DNA from: Verrucomicrobiia bacterium
Lineage (GTDB): Bacteria; Verrucomicrobiota; Verrucomicrobiia; Limisphaerales; UBA11358
DNA length: 39,405 bases
NCBI GenBank assembly: GCA_025451535.1
Contig: JANWKE010000050.1
Location: 1-39,405 of the forward strand
Direction: 5' to 3'
Part shown: piece by piece, positions 8,003-17,180 of the stretch
Layout: every line of letters starts with the position of its first letter
How positions within the stretch are numbered: the stretch's first letter is position 1
The notes under the pieces: generated by a model
Database searches by the model: none
The model's input: the letters and a program-made list of their open reading frames with translations, nothing else
Told to the model about the DNA's origin: nothing
Made by a program: the position numbers and the translations under genes

Positions 8003-9472
8003 ATGCAACAAAATTACCCCAAACATTATTGCGGTGTGTTCGGCATTTTCGGCCATCCGAATGCCGCGGAACTCACCTACTACGGTCTCTACGCCCTCCA
8101 GCATCGCGGCCAGGAAAGCGCCGGCATCGTCACCTGCCACGACGGGAGGTTTTTCAAGCACCACGGCATGGGACTGGTGTCGCAGGTGTTTAATCCGCGG
8201 CTGCTCCACGATCTGGTCGGCAACATGGCCATCGGTCACACGCGCTATTCAACGACGGGTACTTCCAATCTCCGCAACGCGCAGCCGCTCACGGTGGATT
8301 GCACGCGCGGCCAGATTGCCATCGCCCACAACGGCAACCTGACCAACGCGGCGCAGCTCCGCGACGAATTGGAAAATCACGGGCTGGTGTTTCAAACCAG
8401 CGTGGACAGCGAAATCATCATCATGATGCTCGCACAACCGTCGCTCAATGGCGTCGAGAACACGCTGGTGCAGACGCTCCGCCGCATCGAAGGCGCGTAT
8501 TCGCTGATCATCATGACGGAAAAGGAATTGATCGGCGCGCGGGACCCGTTCGGGTTTCGTCCGCTGGCGCTGGGCCGGGTGAACGGCTCCTGGGTGCTGG
8601 CCAGCGAATCCGTGGCCCTGGACCAGATTCAGGCGGAATTTGTACGCGACGTGGAGCCGGGCGAAATCATTATTATCAACGAAAAAGGGTTGGTCAGCCT
8701 GCAGGCGTTTCCCGAACACAAGCGCCGGGCGTTTTGCATTTTTGAATACGTTTACTTTGCGCGGCCGGACAGCAACATCGGCGGACGCAGTGTCTATGAC
8801 GTGCGCAAGGAAATGGGCCGCCAGCTCGCGCGCGAACATCCCGTGCAGGCCGATCTGGTGATTCCCGTTCCGGACAGCGGCGTTTGCGCGGCGCTCGGTT
8901 ATTCCGAGCAATCCGGCATCCCGTTCGAGATGGCCTTCATCCGCAATCACTATGTCGGACGCAGTTTCCTTCAGCCGTCGCAACTCATCCGGGACTTCGA
9001 CGTGCGCGTGAAATTGAATCTCATCGCCTCGCTGGTGAAGGACAAACGGGTGGTTATCGTGGACGATTCCATTGTGCGCGGCACGACCTGCAAAGCGCGG
9101 GTAAAGACGCTCAAGGAAGCCGGCGCCAGGGAGGTTCACGTGCTGGTGAGCTGTCCGCCGCACATGAACCCATGCGTCTATGGGATTGATTTTCCCGACC
9201 GCAGCAAACTCATGGCGGCCAACCACAGTGTGGACGAAATCCGCCGCTATTTGAATGCCGATTCACTCTACTACCTTTCGCAAGCCGGCATGGTCAAGGC
9301 GACGGGTTGGCCGAAGGAATCCTTTTGCATGGCCTGTTACGACGGAAATTATCCCGTGCCGAACGATCCGGTGCTGGACAAGCACATCATCGAACACCGC
9401 CGCCGTCACGCGCAAACGCTCGGCGAAGCGGTGGAGAAGGACAACGAACAAATCAAGTTGTTGCAGCTCTAA
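8003..9472 (+). CDS. purF: Amidophosphoribosyltransferase (glutamine PRPP amidotransferase)
   Basis: Encodes 489 aa. It catalyses the first committed step of purine synthesis, PRPP + glutamine to 5-phosphoribosylamine. Cys10 in KHYCGVFGIFG is the expected N-terminal nucleophile after removal of a nine-residue propeptide, which supports this start. The glutaminase domain fills the first half (RGQESAG, HTRYSTTG, HNGNLTNA). The PRPP motif VVIVDDSIVRGTT lies at about 350-362. Cys245, Cys391, Cys442 and Cys445 match the four [4Fe-4S] ligands of the Bacillus-type enzyme, so an oxygen-sensitive cluster is likely. It is a single gene with no other pur gene in the window. Confidence 0.98.
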   Translation: MQQNYPKHYCGVFGIFGHPNAAELTYYGLYALQHRGQESAGIVTCHDGRFFKHHGMGLVSQVFNPRLLHDLVGNMAIGHTRYSTTGTSNLRNAQPLTVDCTRGQIAIAHNGNLTNAAQLRDELENHGLVFQTSVDSEIIIMMLAQPSLNGVENTLVQTLRRIEGAYSLIIMTEKELIGARDPFGFRPLALGRVNGSWVLASESVALDQIQAEFVRDVEPGEIIIINEKGLVSLQAFPEHKRRAFCIFEYVYFARPDSNIGGRSVYDVRKEMGRQLAREHPVQADLVIPVPDSGVCAALGYSEQSGIPFEMAFIRNHYVGRSFLQPSQLIRDFDVRVKLNLIASLVKDKRVVIVDDSIVRGTTCKARVKTLKEAGAREVHVLVSCPPHMNPCVYGIDFPDRSKLMAANHSVDEIRRYLNADSLYYLSQAGMVKATGWPKESFCMACYDGNYPVPNDPVLDKHIIEHRRRHAQTLGEAVEKDNEQIKLLQL

Positions 9473-9629
9473 TTTCAAAGTCGGACGCCTGTCTTCACAA
9501 AAAGTGAGCGGGTAATTACTCGCTGTTAACCGTTTGCCTTGCGGTAGATTTTCAAACGGCGTGGTGGCTCGGCCATTTATTCAAGATTCCGGCTTGAGTA
9601 GGCGCCTGAGATAAGGCATCTTAAACATC

Positions 9630-12266
9630 ATGCGCCCGTTGTTTCAAGGGACTGCTTTGGGCCTGCGGTCCTTAAAAGTCGCGATTCTCGCCATCTTTTC
9701 AATTTGCGTTGCGGCTCAAATCCATGCCCAGGGCACCTATCCGAAAATCGAGGCATCATTCATGGTCAGCACCCCGATTGCCGACCCGTTCGATTACAGC
9801 AATGACGTGCGGGTGCTGGTGGTTCAGCCGGATGCAAGCACGATTTCCCTGCCCGCTTTCTTCGACGGCGGCACCACCTGGCGCGTGCGGCACACCCCGA
9901 CCATGGCCGGGGTCTACAGCATCAGCAACATCACGCTGAATGGTTCGCCACTGTCGTTCAGCAGTTTGTCGCCGGCTTCCTGGACCGTGACCGGCTTTCC
10001 CACCGGCCCCGGTTTCGTGCGCGTGGACCCCGCCAACCCGCGCCGCTTCATCACCAGCAATGGCCAGCGCTATTTTCCCGTGGGACAGGATGTCGCCTGG
10101 GGTTACAGCAATAGTCCCAGCGCCGATTACCGGGTCACGACGATTTTTCCCAAAATGGGCGCCGCCCACGAGAACTGGTCGCGGGTGTGGATGACCCATT
10201 TCTATGATTGGCAAGGCTTGGGGCTGAACCTGGACTGGCCCAAGGTCAATAATACCTTAGGTCAATTAAGCCTGCCCAATGCGCGGAACTGGGACGCCAT
10301 CGTTGCCGCCGCCGACCAGGCTGGCATCCATTTCCAGATGACCTTGCAGTATCACGGGCAGTATTCGAGCACCAACGGGAGCAACGTCAACCCGAACTGG
10401 GAACAGAATCCTTACAACGTCGCCAACGGCGGGTTCCTTTCCAATGCAACGAACTTTTTCACGGACGCGACCGCCAAGGTGTTGACCAAACGCAAGCTCC
10501 GTTACATTGTGGCGCGTTGGGGTTATTCGCCCGCCATCATGGCTTTTGAGTTGTTCAACGAAGTTCAATTCACCGATGCCGCTTACGCGAACCAGTGGAG
10601 CAATATCGAGGCCTGGCATAATGAAATGGCCCGGTTCATTCGCACGAACGACGTCTATCATCACCTGATAACCTCCAGTTCCGAACTAAACGAGCCCATC
10701 TGGGACCAGACGGATTACTATCAGCACCACGATTATCCGTCGGATCTGATCACCGGAATTCGAGATGCCCAGGACATCACCGCGTCACAACCGGTCGCGC
10801 CTGATTTCAGCAGAGAGTGCGGCATCGATTACACACCGCATGTCGGGGTCAGCCCGCCGATCTGGGCCGGTCTGATGGCCGGTCAATCCGGCGGCGCGCA
10901 ACCGTGGTGGTGGGACACGATTGATCCGGACAACGACTATTATTTGATCCGGGCCGCAGCTGATTTCGTTACCGTGTCCGGACTGGCCGATGAGAACGCC
11001 TTGACCAAATCCATCCCGCAAGTTGCCGGTGGTGCTCTCGGCCCGCTGGCATTTTCACCCGGCGGTGGTTGGTCTACGGCCACGCAATCCACGTTTACGG
11101 TGGGAGCCTCCGCCCCCGCGGGCATTGGGTCCGCCCCCAGCTATCTCCAAGGCGTCTATCATCTTTCCATGACACCTTACGGATACACATTCCTGGTTAA
11201 TTATCCCCAAAGCGGAACCTTTTCAGTTCAGGTGACTCAAATTGCCTCCTCCGGGGCCGGGTTGCAGATGTTTCTCGATGGCAATCTGCGAACGAACATT
11301 GCTTTTCCTTCCAACACGAACGGCGACACTTCCACGAATTTCACCGCGACAATTCCGGTCTCGTCCGGCGCGCACAGCTTGGTTATCACTAACAATCGCA
11401 ACGATTGGATTCTGCTGGGCAACATCACGCTCAATCCTTATGTGTCCGGACTGGGCGCCTATGCCATCGGTACCAACAACTGGCAGGCGCTCTGGATTTG
11501 GAACCGTACCAACGTCTTCGCCGCTACGCCGGGGCCGAGTGTTACCGGTACTGTGGCTGTTGCCGGCCTGGATCCGGGCACTTACACCGGCACGTGGTGG
11601 GACACGTTCGGAGCCGGCGCGCTCAGCAATTTCACTTTTACCGTCACCAGCGGCAACGTGCCGGTCACACTGGCCACGCCGCCGGTTTTGCGTTCCGTGG
11701 CGCTCTATGTCGGCATTCCCGCGCAGGCCGGAATCACTGCTCCCAACTTGAGCCAGACGGCCGTCTCCAACGCGCCGTCTTTCAATGTCCCATTAGTGAT
11801 AACCAACGGTGGTGGCTTGCCGTTGGCCTACTCACTTTCTACCACCAGCGCGATTCCGGCCTGGTTGAGCTTTTCGTCCACCAACGGGTACGTGTCGAAG
11901 GCGAGCGCCTGGACAATCTACCTGGCCTTCAACCCGGCGGGTCTTGCACCCGGCACTTATACCTTCACGCTCTTCGTCAACACCAGCGATCCGCTTTTGC
12001 CGGTGACCACCCTGCCCATTTCCTTCACGGTTTCCTCGGGTACCCCCGCGGCGCCCCGGCTGCAGGTTGTGTCCGGGTCGGCGGGCCAGTTTGTCTTCCA
12101 ACTGCAGGGCGGCACAAATGTCCCGTACGTGGTCCAGACTTCGCCCGACCTGATGACGTGGGTTCCGGTCTCAACCAACCTGCTGCCGGGCGGCGTTTTG
12201 AATTTTACCAATCCAATCCCGCCCGGGGCGCCTCAGCAATTCTGGCGTGCCCTTTGGCAGCCGTAA
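9630..12266 (+). CDS. Secreted DUF5060 / GH5-like glycoside hydrolase
   Basis: Encodes 878 aa with a signal peptide ending near residue 34 (AAQIHAQG). Residues ~36-120 form a DUF5060-type beta domain, followed by a TIM-barrel-like region about 130-440 with the clan GH-A features 'FELFNEVQF' (Glu311 after Asn310, likely acid/base) and 'FSRECGIDY' (Glu396, candidate nucleophile). A carbohydrate-binding-like jelly-roll region follows, then an Ig/BACON-like segment (~710-800) and the terminal 'VQTSPDLMTWVPV...FWRALWQP' module common in this phylum. It probably cleaves a beta-linked plant or algal polysaccharide outside the cell. The substrate cannot be told. No transporter or sugar-use genes are adjacent. 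Confidence 0.8.
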   Translation: MRPLFQGTALGLRSLKVAILAIFSICVAAQIHAQGTYPKIEASFMVSTPIADPFDYSNDVRVLVVQPDASTISLPAFFDGGTTWRVRHTPTMAGVYSISNITLNGSPLSFSSLSPASWTVTGFPTGPGFVRVDPANPRRFITSNGQRYFPVGQDVAWGYSNSPSADYRVTTIFPKMGAAHENWSRVWMTHFYDWQGLGLNLDWPKVNNTLGQLSLPNARNWDAIVAAADQAGIHFQMTLQYHGQYSSTNGSNVNPNWEQNPYNVANGGFLSNATNFFTDATAKVLTKRKLRYIVARWGYSPAIMAFELFNEVQFTDAAYANQWSNIEAWHNEMARFIRTNDVYHHLITSSSELNEPIWDQTDYYQHHDYPSDLITGIRDAQDITASQPVAPDFSRECGIDYTPHVGVSPPIWAGLMAGQSGGAQPWWWDTIDPDNDYYLIRAAADFVTVSGLADENALTKSIPQVAGGALGPLAFSPGGGWSTATQSTFTVGASAPAGIGSAPSYLQGVYHLSMTPYGYTFLVNYPQSGTFSVQVTQIASSGAGLQMFLDGNLRTNIAFPSNTNGDTSTNFTATIPVSSGAHSLVITNNRNDWILLGNITLNPYVSGLGAYAIGTNNWQALWIWNRTNVFAATPGPSVTGTVAVAGLDPGTYTGTWWDTFGAGALSNFTFTVTSGNVPVTLATPPVLRSVALYVGIPAQAGITAPNLSQTAVSNAPSFNVPLVITNGGGLPLAYSLSTTSAIPAWLSFSSTNGYVSKASAWTIYLAFNPAGLAPGTYTFTLFVNTSDPLLPVTTLPISFTVSSGTPAAPRLQVVSGSAGQFVFQLQGGTNVPYVVQTSPDLMTWVPVSTNLLPGGVLNFTNPIPPGAPQQFWRALWQP

Positions 12267-12454
12267 CCGCTTGTACCTCTTTTTGTTCGTCCGGGCCCCG
12301 GCAATGGATTCTTGTATGCCGGGACATTAAGTTTCCACCCGATTCTCTTAACCTTGCGGGCAATTTAATATTCACAATTTCCTCCGGTCGGGTTAAAGCT
12401 TCGGTATGCCCGGGTGGAGAGGATCCGGCGCGGAAATTCAACTTGAAAGAGTTT

Positions 12455-12655
12455 ATGCAGAAACTGATCGGTGTGATTTGTCTCGTCGTCGGCCTGTTGC
12501 TGCTCTTGCAGGGGCACGACGTGGCCAATTCAATTGGCTCGCAATTTACCAGGGCGTTTACCGGCGAGCCGCTGGGCAAAGCCATCCACTATTACATCGC
12601 CGGCGTGGCGGTGGGGTTGTTCGGCTTGTTTCTGATTTTTTGGAAGCGGAAATAA
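12455..12655 (+). CDS. DUF3185 family small membrane protein
   Basis: Encodes 66 aa. Two hydrophobic helices (about 4-19, IGVICLVVGLLLLLQG, and 46-62) flank a conserved polar middle 'HDVANSIGSQFTRAFTGEPLGKAIHY' that matches the DUF3185 pattern (S-x-x-SRAFTG-x-P). The function of the family is unknown. It is the only plausible gene in the 390 bp between the glycosidase and pyrB. The ATG at 12455 is preceded by a weak AAAGAG. A long open frame that runs into it from 11405 is a shadow of the glycosidase gene. Confidence 0.8.
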   Translation: MQKLIGVICLVVGLLLLLQGHDVANSIGSQFTRAFTGEPLGKAIHYYIAGVAVGLFGLFLIFWKRK

Positions 12656-12658
12656 AAG

Positions 12659-13603
12659 TCAGTTTCCCGCCACTTCCTGTGGTCCTTTTCCGCCATTGGC
12701 CAGAAAAAGGACGGCCATGCGCACCGCCAGGCCGTTGGTCACCTGTTCCAGGACCAGGGACCGGCCTGAGTCGGCAATGTCGCTGTCAATCTCCACGCCG
12801 CGGTTGATCGGGCCGGGATGCATGATGAGTGCATCGGGTTTCGCCCGCGCGAGACGTTCCTTGTTGAGGCCGAACAGCTGGATGTACTCATTGATGCTGG
12901 GAAACATCGTCTTGCGTTGGCGCTCGTGCTGGATGCGCAGCAGGTTGATAATGTCCGCGCCGCGGATCGCCTCGTCCACGTCGTAGGTGACGCGACAACC
13001 CATTTGCTCGAAGGTTTTCGGCACCAGCGTGGCTGGACCGCAAAGGGTCACGGTCGCCCCCAATTTCCGCCGGGCCCAGATGTTTGAGCGCGCCACGCGG
13101 CTGTAAAGAATGTCGCCCAGAATAGTGATATTCAGTCCGGCAATTTTCCCCTTGTGCTCGCGAATGGTGAACACGTCCAGCAACGCCTGCGTGGGATGTT
13201 CGTGCGCGCCATCGCCGGCGTTGATGACGTGGGCGTCGAGCACGCGTGCCAGGAAATGCGGCGCGCCGCTCGCGCTATGGCGGATGACGATGAAGTCGGC
13301 ATTGAGTGCTTCCAGGTTGCGTGCCGTGTCCTTGAGCGTCTCTCCCTTCTTGAACGACGACGCCTCGGTGGAAAAGTTGATGACGTCGGCCGACAACCGC
13401 TGTTCGGCCAGCTCAAAGCTGATGCGCGTCCGGGTGGACGGCTCGATGAACAGATTGACAACGGTTTTACCACGCAGCGCGGGGACCTTTTTGATGGCGC
13501 GTTTGCCGACCGCCTTGAATGCCCGCGCCGTGTCGAGCACGGTGACAATCTCGTCCGGCGTGAGCGATTCGATGTCGAGCAAATGTTTGCGAGCCCAGGT
13601 CAT
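12659..13603 (-). CDS. pyrB: Aspartate carbamoyltransferase catalytic subunit
   Basis: Encodes 314 aa. It makes N-carbamoyl-aspartate from carbamoyl phosphate and aspartate in pyrimidine synthesis. PSTRTR (55-60) binds carbamoyl phosphate; the '[10 protein letters not shown]' and '[12 protein letters not shown]' signatures are intact. The start overlaps the pyrR stop as ATGA, so the two are translationally coupled in a pyrR-pyrB operon. No pyrI regulatory subunit or pyrC is seen next to it: the next gene beyond its stop points the other way and ends 4 bp away. The unlinked arrangement of the remaining pathway genes is inferred. Confidence 0.97.
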   Translation of the reverse strand: MTWARKHLLDIESLTPDEIVTVLDTARAFKAVGKRAIKKVPALRGKTVVNLFIEPSTRTRISFELAEQRLSADVINFSTEASSFKKGETLKDTARNLEALNADFIVIRHSASGAPHFLARVLDAHVINAGDGAHEHPTQALLDVFTIREHKGKIAGLNITILGDILYSRVARSNIWARRKLGATVTLCGPATLVPKTFEQMGCRVTYDVDEAIRGADIINLLRIQHERQRKTMFPSINEYIQLFGLNKERLARAKPDALIMHPGPINRGVEIDSDIADSGRSLVLEQVTNGLAVRMAVLFLANGGKGPQEVAGN

Positions 13604-14136
13604 TGCAGCCTTTCCAGCACAACTTCATCCACGCCGTCGTTTTCGACCAGGCGCACCCGGATCTTTTCATTGTCGGCCGTCGGCACGTTTTTACCGACAA
13701 AATCCGCCTTGATCGGCAGTTCGCGGTGGCCACGGTCAATCATCACCGCCAGTTGAATTTTTTTGGGCCGGCCAAAATCGTTGAGCGCGTCCATCGCGGC
13801 GCGCGTGGTGCGGCCGCTGAACAGCACGTCGTCCACCAGCACAACCGTTTTGCCGGTCACATCAAAGGGAATGACGGTCGGATGGATTTTCGGCGCGGCG
13901 CGGCGATCCAGGTCGTCACGGTGCATGGACACGTCCAGAATGCCGACCGGGATGGGCTGCGACCAGATTTCGGAGAGAATTTTGCCCAGCCGTTTGGCCA
14001 GATGGTCGCCACCCACGGGAATGCCGGCCAGGACGACCTCCGCGCTGTTTTCATTGCGCTCAACAATTTCGTGCGCGATGCGGGTAAGCGCCCGTTGCAT
14101 CGCGGCGGCATCGACAATGACGTTGGCTTCAGCCAT
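13600..14136 (-). CDS. pyrR: PyrR: pyr operon attenuator / uracil phosphoribosyltransferase
   Basis: Encodes 178 aa. A PRTase-fold protein which in Bacillus senses UMP, binds the pyr leader RNA and promotes termination; it also has uracil phosphoribosyltransferase activity. The PRPP signature [21 protein letters not shown] (about 93-113) and '[22 protein letters not shown]' are characteristic of PyrR rather than of other PRTases. It is coupled to pyrB by ATGA overlap. A strong hairpin with a U-rich tail lies about 40 nt before its start (14164-14208), a reasonable place for attenuation, although the Bacillus binding-loop consensus was not found. Confidence 0.94.
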   Translation of the reverse strand: MAEANVIVDAAAMQRALTRIAHEIVERNENSAEVVLAGIPVGGDHLAKRLGKILSEIWSQPIPVGILDVSMHRDDLDRRAAPKIHPTVIPFDVTGKTVVLVDDVLFSGRTTRAAMDALNDFGRPKKIQLAVMIDRGHRELPIKADFVGKNVPTADNEKIRVRLVENDGVDEVVLERLQ

Positions 14137-14163
14137 AAATCGGGATCAAAGAACCGGCGCCGG

Positions 14164-14208
14164 AAATAAGAAACCGCGAACCGCTCCGCCCGGCGGAGTT
14201 GATTCGCG
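14164..14208 (-). terminator. Leader hairpin before pyrR, candidate attenuator or upstream-gene terminator
   Basis: On the minus strand CGCGAATC-AA-CTCCGC, loop CGG, GCGGAG-C-GGTTCGCG forms a 14-pair stem (one G-U pair, small internal bulge) and is followed by GTTTCTTATTT. It sits between the small gene at 14289-14495 and pyrR, 28 nt before the pyrR ATG counting from the tail. It may simply end the upstream transcript, or be the regulated terminator of pyrR-pyrB. Confidence 0.6.
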
Positions 14209-14288
14209 TCACGCAATATACCTTCATGTTTCGCCTTGGCGACCTCACCGGGCCGCCTTAAAGGAACATTCTATCTTCCAATCTTCTG

Positions 14289-14495
14289 TCAGTGGCTGGC
14301 GTTTTGCCGTGCCCGACGCCAGTTCGCCCGGTGCTTGATGATCCAATCTGTCAACGCCCGTTCGAATCCGATATCGTGCCCGGCCTTTTCCGACTCAATC
14401 CACTTGTGCTTGAGAATTTCCTCGCGCTCCGCCTGGAATTCGCGGTAAAGCGAGGAATTCTTCAGCAAATCGTCCGCTGGAGATGCAGCTTTCAT
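14289..14495 (-). CDS. Conserved small hypothetical protein
   Basis: A 68-aa product from the ATG at 14495; in-frame alternatives are an ATG at 14507 and a TTG at 14540, and none has a clear ribosome site. The sequence 'LYREFQAEREEILKHKWIESEKAGHDIGFERALTDWIIKHRANWRRAR' is charged and helical and, from memory, matches a short protein family of unknown function found in several phyla with the same ALTDWI-KHR-NWR ending. It precedes pyrR on the same strand but is separated from it by the leader hairpin. Confidence 0.65.
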   Translation of the reverse strand: MKAASPADDLLKNSSLYREFQAEREEILKHKWIESEKAGHDIGFERALTDWIIKHRANWRRARQNASH

Positions 14496-14609
14496 AGCGA
14501 TCGACATAGAAAATGTGACGCAGAAATTACGGTTTTTCAACCGGATTGCAACAAAAAACTTGCCGCCAGCTTACAACCGGCCAGGACCAAACAGGTTGCG
14601 TAACGTCAA

Positions 14610-15650
14610 TTATTCCAGAGACTTGCGTAAAGACGCGGCAATCTGAATGAATACCTTGGCCGCCGGGCCATCCGGTGCCGACACCACCACCGGCACGCCC
14701 AGGTCGCCGCCTTCGCGGATTTCTGTAAAAATGGGCACCTCGCCGAGGAACAGTACGTTTTGCCGCCCTGCCTCGGCCTGGCCGCCGCCATGACCGAAAA
14801 TCTCCACCCGGTCACCATTCGGCGTGGTGAAATAGCTCATATTCTCCACGATACCGAGAATCGGCACGTTCACCTTGTTGAACATCGCAATCCCTTTGCG
14901 CACGACGCCAAGCGACGCCTCCTGCGGTGTGGTCACGATCACGCCGCCGTCGAGCGGCACCGTCTGGCAGAGCGATAATTGCGCATCGCCCGTGCCCGGC
15001 GGCAAATCGACGAGCAGGAAATCCAGTTCACCCCATTCCACCGCCATAAGAAATTGCTGGATGGTCTTGGTAATCATCGGCCCGCGCCAGATCACCGGCT
15101 GTTCGTCCGTGAGCAGCAGACCAATGCTCATCACCTTCACGCCATGCCCCAAGGGAGGTACCAGTTGTTCCTGCGCACTGATGGTTGGCCGTTCGTGGAC
15201 GCCCATCATCAGCGGAATGCTTGGCCCGTAAATGTCGCAATCCAGCAACCCGACCTTTGCGCCGAGATGTTTGAGCGTGCACGCGAGGTTGACGGCCACC
15301 GTGGATTTGCCAACGCCGCCTTTGCCGCTGGCGATCGCGATGACGCGTTTCACGCCCGGCACATGGTTTTGGTTCGCAAACGGATTGCTTGACGCGACCT
15401 GACCGCCAGCGGGTTGTCGTACTTCGACCTCGACGCGATTCACACCCGGCAGCGCCTCCAGGACACGTTCGGATTCCTCCTTGATTTGCCGTGCCGCGTC
15501 GGGATTTTGCGAAGTGAGTTGCAGCGCAACGCTCACCGTGCCGTTCGCAGCGGAAATTTCCGTCACCAGTCCGAACGAGACGATGTCGCGCGAATAGCCG
15601 GGATATTTGACGGCCTTCAGCGCGTTTTGGATGTCTGCTTGCGTGAGCAT
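14610..15650 (-). CDS. Mrp/ApbC P-loop iron-sulfur carrier ATPase
   Basis: Encodes 346 aa from the ATG at 15650, which begins the MIP18/DUF59-like domain (MLTQADIQNALKAVKYPGYSRDIVSFG); 21 extra codons upstream look non-coding. The deviant Walker A GKGGVGKST lies at 109-117, followed by 'LLDCDIYGPSIPLMMG' and 'DFLLVDLPPGTGDAQLSL'. The family delivers Fe-S clusters to target proteins. The CxxC usually found after 'VENMSYF' is missing: the sequence reads VENMSYFTTPNGDRVEIFG. It diverges from sufD across a 112-bp gap, so both may share regulation. The role in cluster transfer is inferred from family and neighbourhood. Confidence 0.93.
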   Translation of the reverse strand: MLTQADIQNALKAVKYPGYSRDIVSFGLVTEISAANGTVSVALQLTSQNPDAARQIKEESERVLEALPGVNRVEVEVRQPAGGQVASSNPFANQNHVPGVKRVIAIASGKGGVGKSTVAVNLACTLKHLGAKVGLLDCDIYGPSIPLMMGVHERPTISAQEQLVPPLGHGVKVMSIGLLLTDEQPVIWRGPMITKTIQQFLMAVEWGELDFLLVDLPPGTGDAQLSLCQTVPLDGGVIVTTPQEASLGVVRKGIAMFNKVNVPILGIVENMSYFTTPNGDRVEIFGHGGGQAEAGRQNVLFLGEVPIFTEIREGGDLGVPVVVSAPDGPAAKVFIQIAASLRKSLE

Positions 15651-15762
15651 GTGCCAACAAAGTGCCAGCTTCGTGGGCGAAAACAAGCGCGCTCCAGACT
15701 TGCGCGGTGGCAAATGGCATGGGAGATTGAGGGTCTAATTTTTGGCATTGGACAACTGAATC

Positions 15763-17115
15763 ATGACGCAAACGCTACCAACGGCCCCCCACAAAGGCGC
15801 CGAACCGTTTTTGGAAAAATTCCGGCGCTTCGAATTGGAACTGCAACCGCCGGCCTGGCTGCTGCCGCTCCGCAAGGCCGGCCTGGCGCGATTTGCCGAA
15901 CTCGGCTTTCCCACGGTTCACGACGAAGACTGGCGTTTTACCAACGTTGCGCCGCTGGCCAAATTGCCGTTTAAACCGGCGGTGGCATCGGTGGATGACA
16001 CTGCCGCCAAAGCCATCCTGGAGAAACACATCTTTGCCATCCTGCCCGGTTCAAAGCTGGTTTTTGTAAACGGACATTTTAATGCCGCGCTTTCATCCGT
16101 GGGAAGACTCCCGGATGGAGTGAAGGTCGCCAGCCTTGCGGCTGCGCTGGCCACGGATTCCGCCTTCATCGAACAGCAACTCGGCCGGTCCGCGTTGACG
16201 GACGATAATTCATTCGCCGCGTTGAACCAGGCGTTTTTTCTCGACGGCGGGTTCGTCCACATTCCGGCGGGCAAGGTTGTGGAAGAACCGATCCAGCTCA
16301 TTTTCGTCTCCACGGCGAAGCACCACGGCGACACGATTCAGCCGCGCAACCTGATCCTGGCCGGGGCCGGCAGCAGGGCAACGGTCATTGAAAGCTACCT
16401 GGCCGCGGACCCGGCCGCGTATTTCACCAATGCGGTCACGGAGATTGTCGCCGGTGACAACGCGGCGCTGGAGCATGTGAAATTCCAGGACGAGGCGCTG
16501 GACGCGTTTCATCTGGCGACAATTGCCGCCCGGCTTGGCCGCACGAGCAATACCAGCATCCATTCCTTTGCCCTCGGCGCGAAGCTCTCGCGCACCAATA
16601 TCCGTACCCGGCTCGCGGGCGAAGGGCTGGAATGTATTTTGAACGGTCTTTACCTCACACGCGGCGAGCAGCTTGCCGATCACCATATGATTGTCGAACA
16701 CGCGCAGCCGCATTGCGCCAGCCACGAGTATTTCAACGGCATCCTCGACGACAAATCCAAGGGCGTTTTCCACGGGCGGATCTACGTTCATCCCGTGGCG
16801 CAGAAAACCGACGCGAAACAAACGAACAAGAACCTGCTGCTCTCCGACGACGCGACGGCCGACACCAAGCCGCAACTGGAAATTTACGCCGACGACGTGA
16901 AATGCACGCATGGCGCCACGGTCGGCCAATTGAACGACGAATCCATTTTCTACCTGCGCTCGCGCGGCCTGGGCAAGGACACCGCGCGGCGGATGCTGAT
17001 TCATGCCTTTGCCGGCGAAATCATCGCGCGCGTGAAACACGAGGCAGTCCGCGAACAACTGGACAAGGTCATCTGGGACCGGCTGGAGGCCAATCCGCAT
17101 TTGCAGGGGAAATAA
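15763..17115 (+). CDS. sufD: Fe-S cluster assembly scaffold protein SufD
   Basis: Encodes 450 aa, with an N-terminal helical part ('DEDWRFTNVAPLAKLPF') and the SufB/SufD beta-helix core ('LYLTRGEQLADHHMIVEHAQPHCASHEYFNGIL', 'GVFHGRIYVHP', 'KTDAKQTNKNLLLSDDA', 'CTHGATVGQL'). His383 in CTHGAT corresponds to the conserved His at the SufB-SufD cluster-building interface. SufD normally works as SufBC2D, yet no sufB or sufC is seen here; the gene before it is mrp in the opposite direction, so those genes must lie elsewhere. The gene is followed, after a 65-bp gap holding a palindrome, by sufU. Confidence 0.94.
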   Translation: MTQTLPTAPHKGAEPFLEKFRRFELELQPPAWLLPLRKAGLARFAELGFPTVHDEDWRFTNVAPLAKLPFKPAVASVDDTAAKAILEKHIFAILPGSKLVFVNGHFNAALSSVGRLPDGVKVASLAAALATDSAFIEQQLGRSALTDDNSFAALNQAFFLDGGFVHIPAGKVVEEPIQLIFVSTAKHHGDTIQPRNLILAGAGSRATVIESYLAADPAAYFTNAVTEIVAGDNAALEHVKFQDEALDAFHLATIAARLGRTSNTSIHSFALGAKLSRTNIRTRLAGEGLECILNGLYLTRGEQLADHHMIVEHAQPHCASHEYFNGILDDKSKGVFHGRIYVHPVAQKTDAKQTNKNLLLSDDATADTKPQLEIYADDVKCTHGATVGQLNDESIFYLRSRGLGKDTARRMLIHAFAGEIIARVKHEAVREQLDKVIWDRLEANPHLQGK

Positions 17116-17119
17116 TTTT

Positions 17120-17173
17120 GTAGCCGCGTTTGTGAAAACGCGGATTCATTCGCCGATTCACATCGGCGGCTAC
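17120..17173. repeat. Three-way-junction palindrome between sufD and sufU
   Basis: The ends GTAGCCGC and GCGGCTAC are exact inverses. Inside are two further hairpins: CCGCGTTT/AAAACGCGG with a GTG loop, and CGCCGAT/ATCGGCG with a TCAC loop, giving a Y-shaped fold of 54 bp. It occupies almost the whole gap within the operon, ending 7 bp before the sufU start. Confidence 0.8.
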
Positions 17174-17180
17174 GCGAAAT

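Noticed and set aside
8249-9226. A 325-codon open frame on the minus strand
   Set aside because: Antisense shadow of purF, with no recognisable domain.
11405-12454. Long plus-strand frame leading into the DUF3185 gene
   Set aside because: It is a frame-shifted reading of the glycosidase gene. Only the last 66 codons, from 12455, match a protein family.
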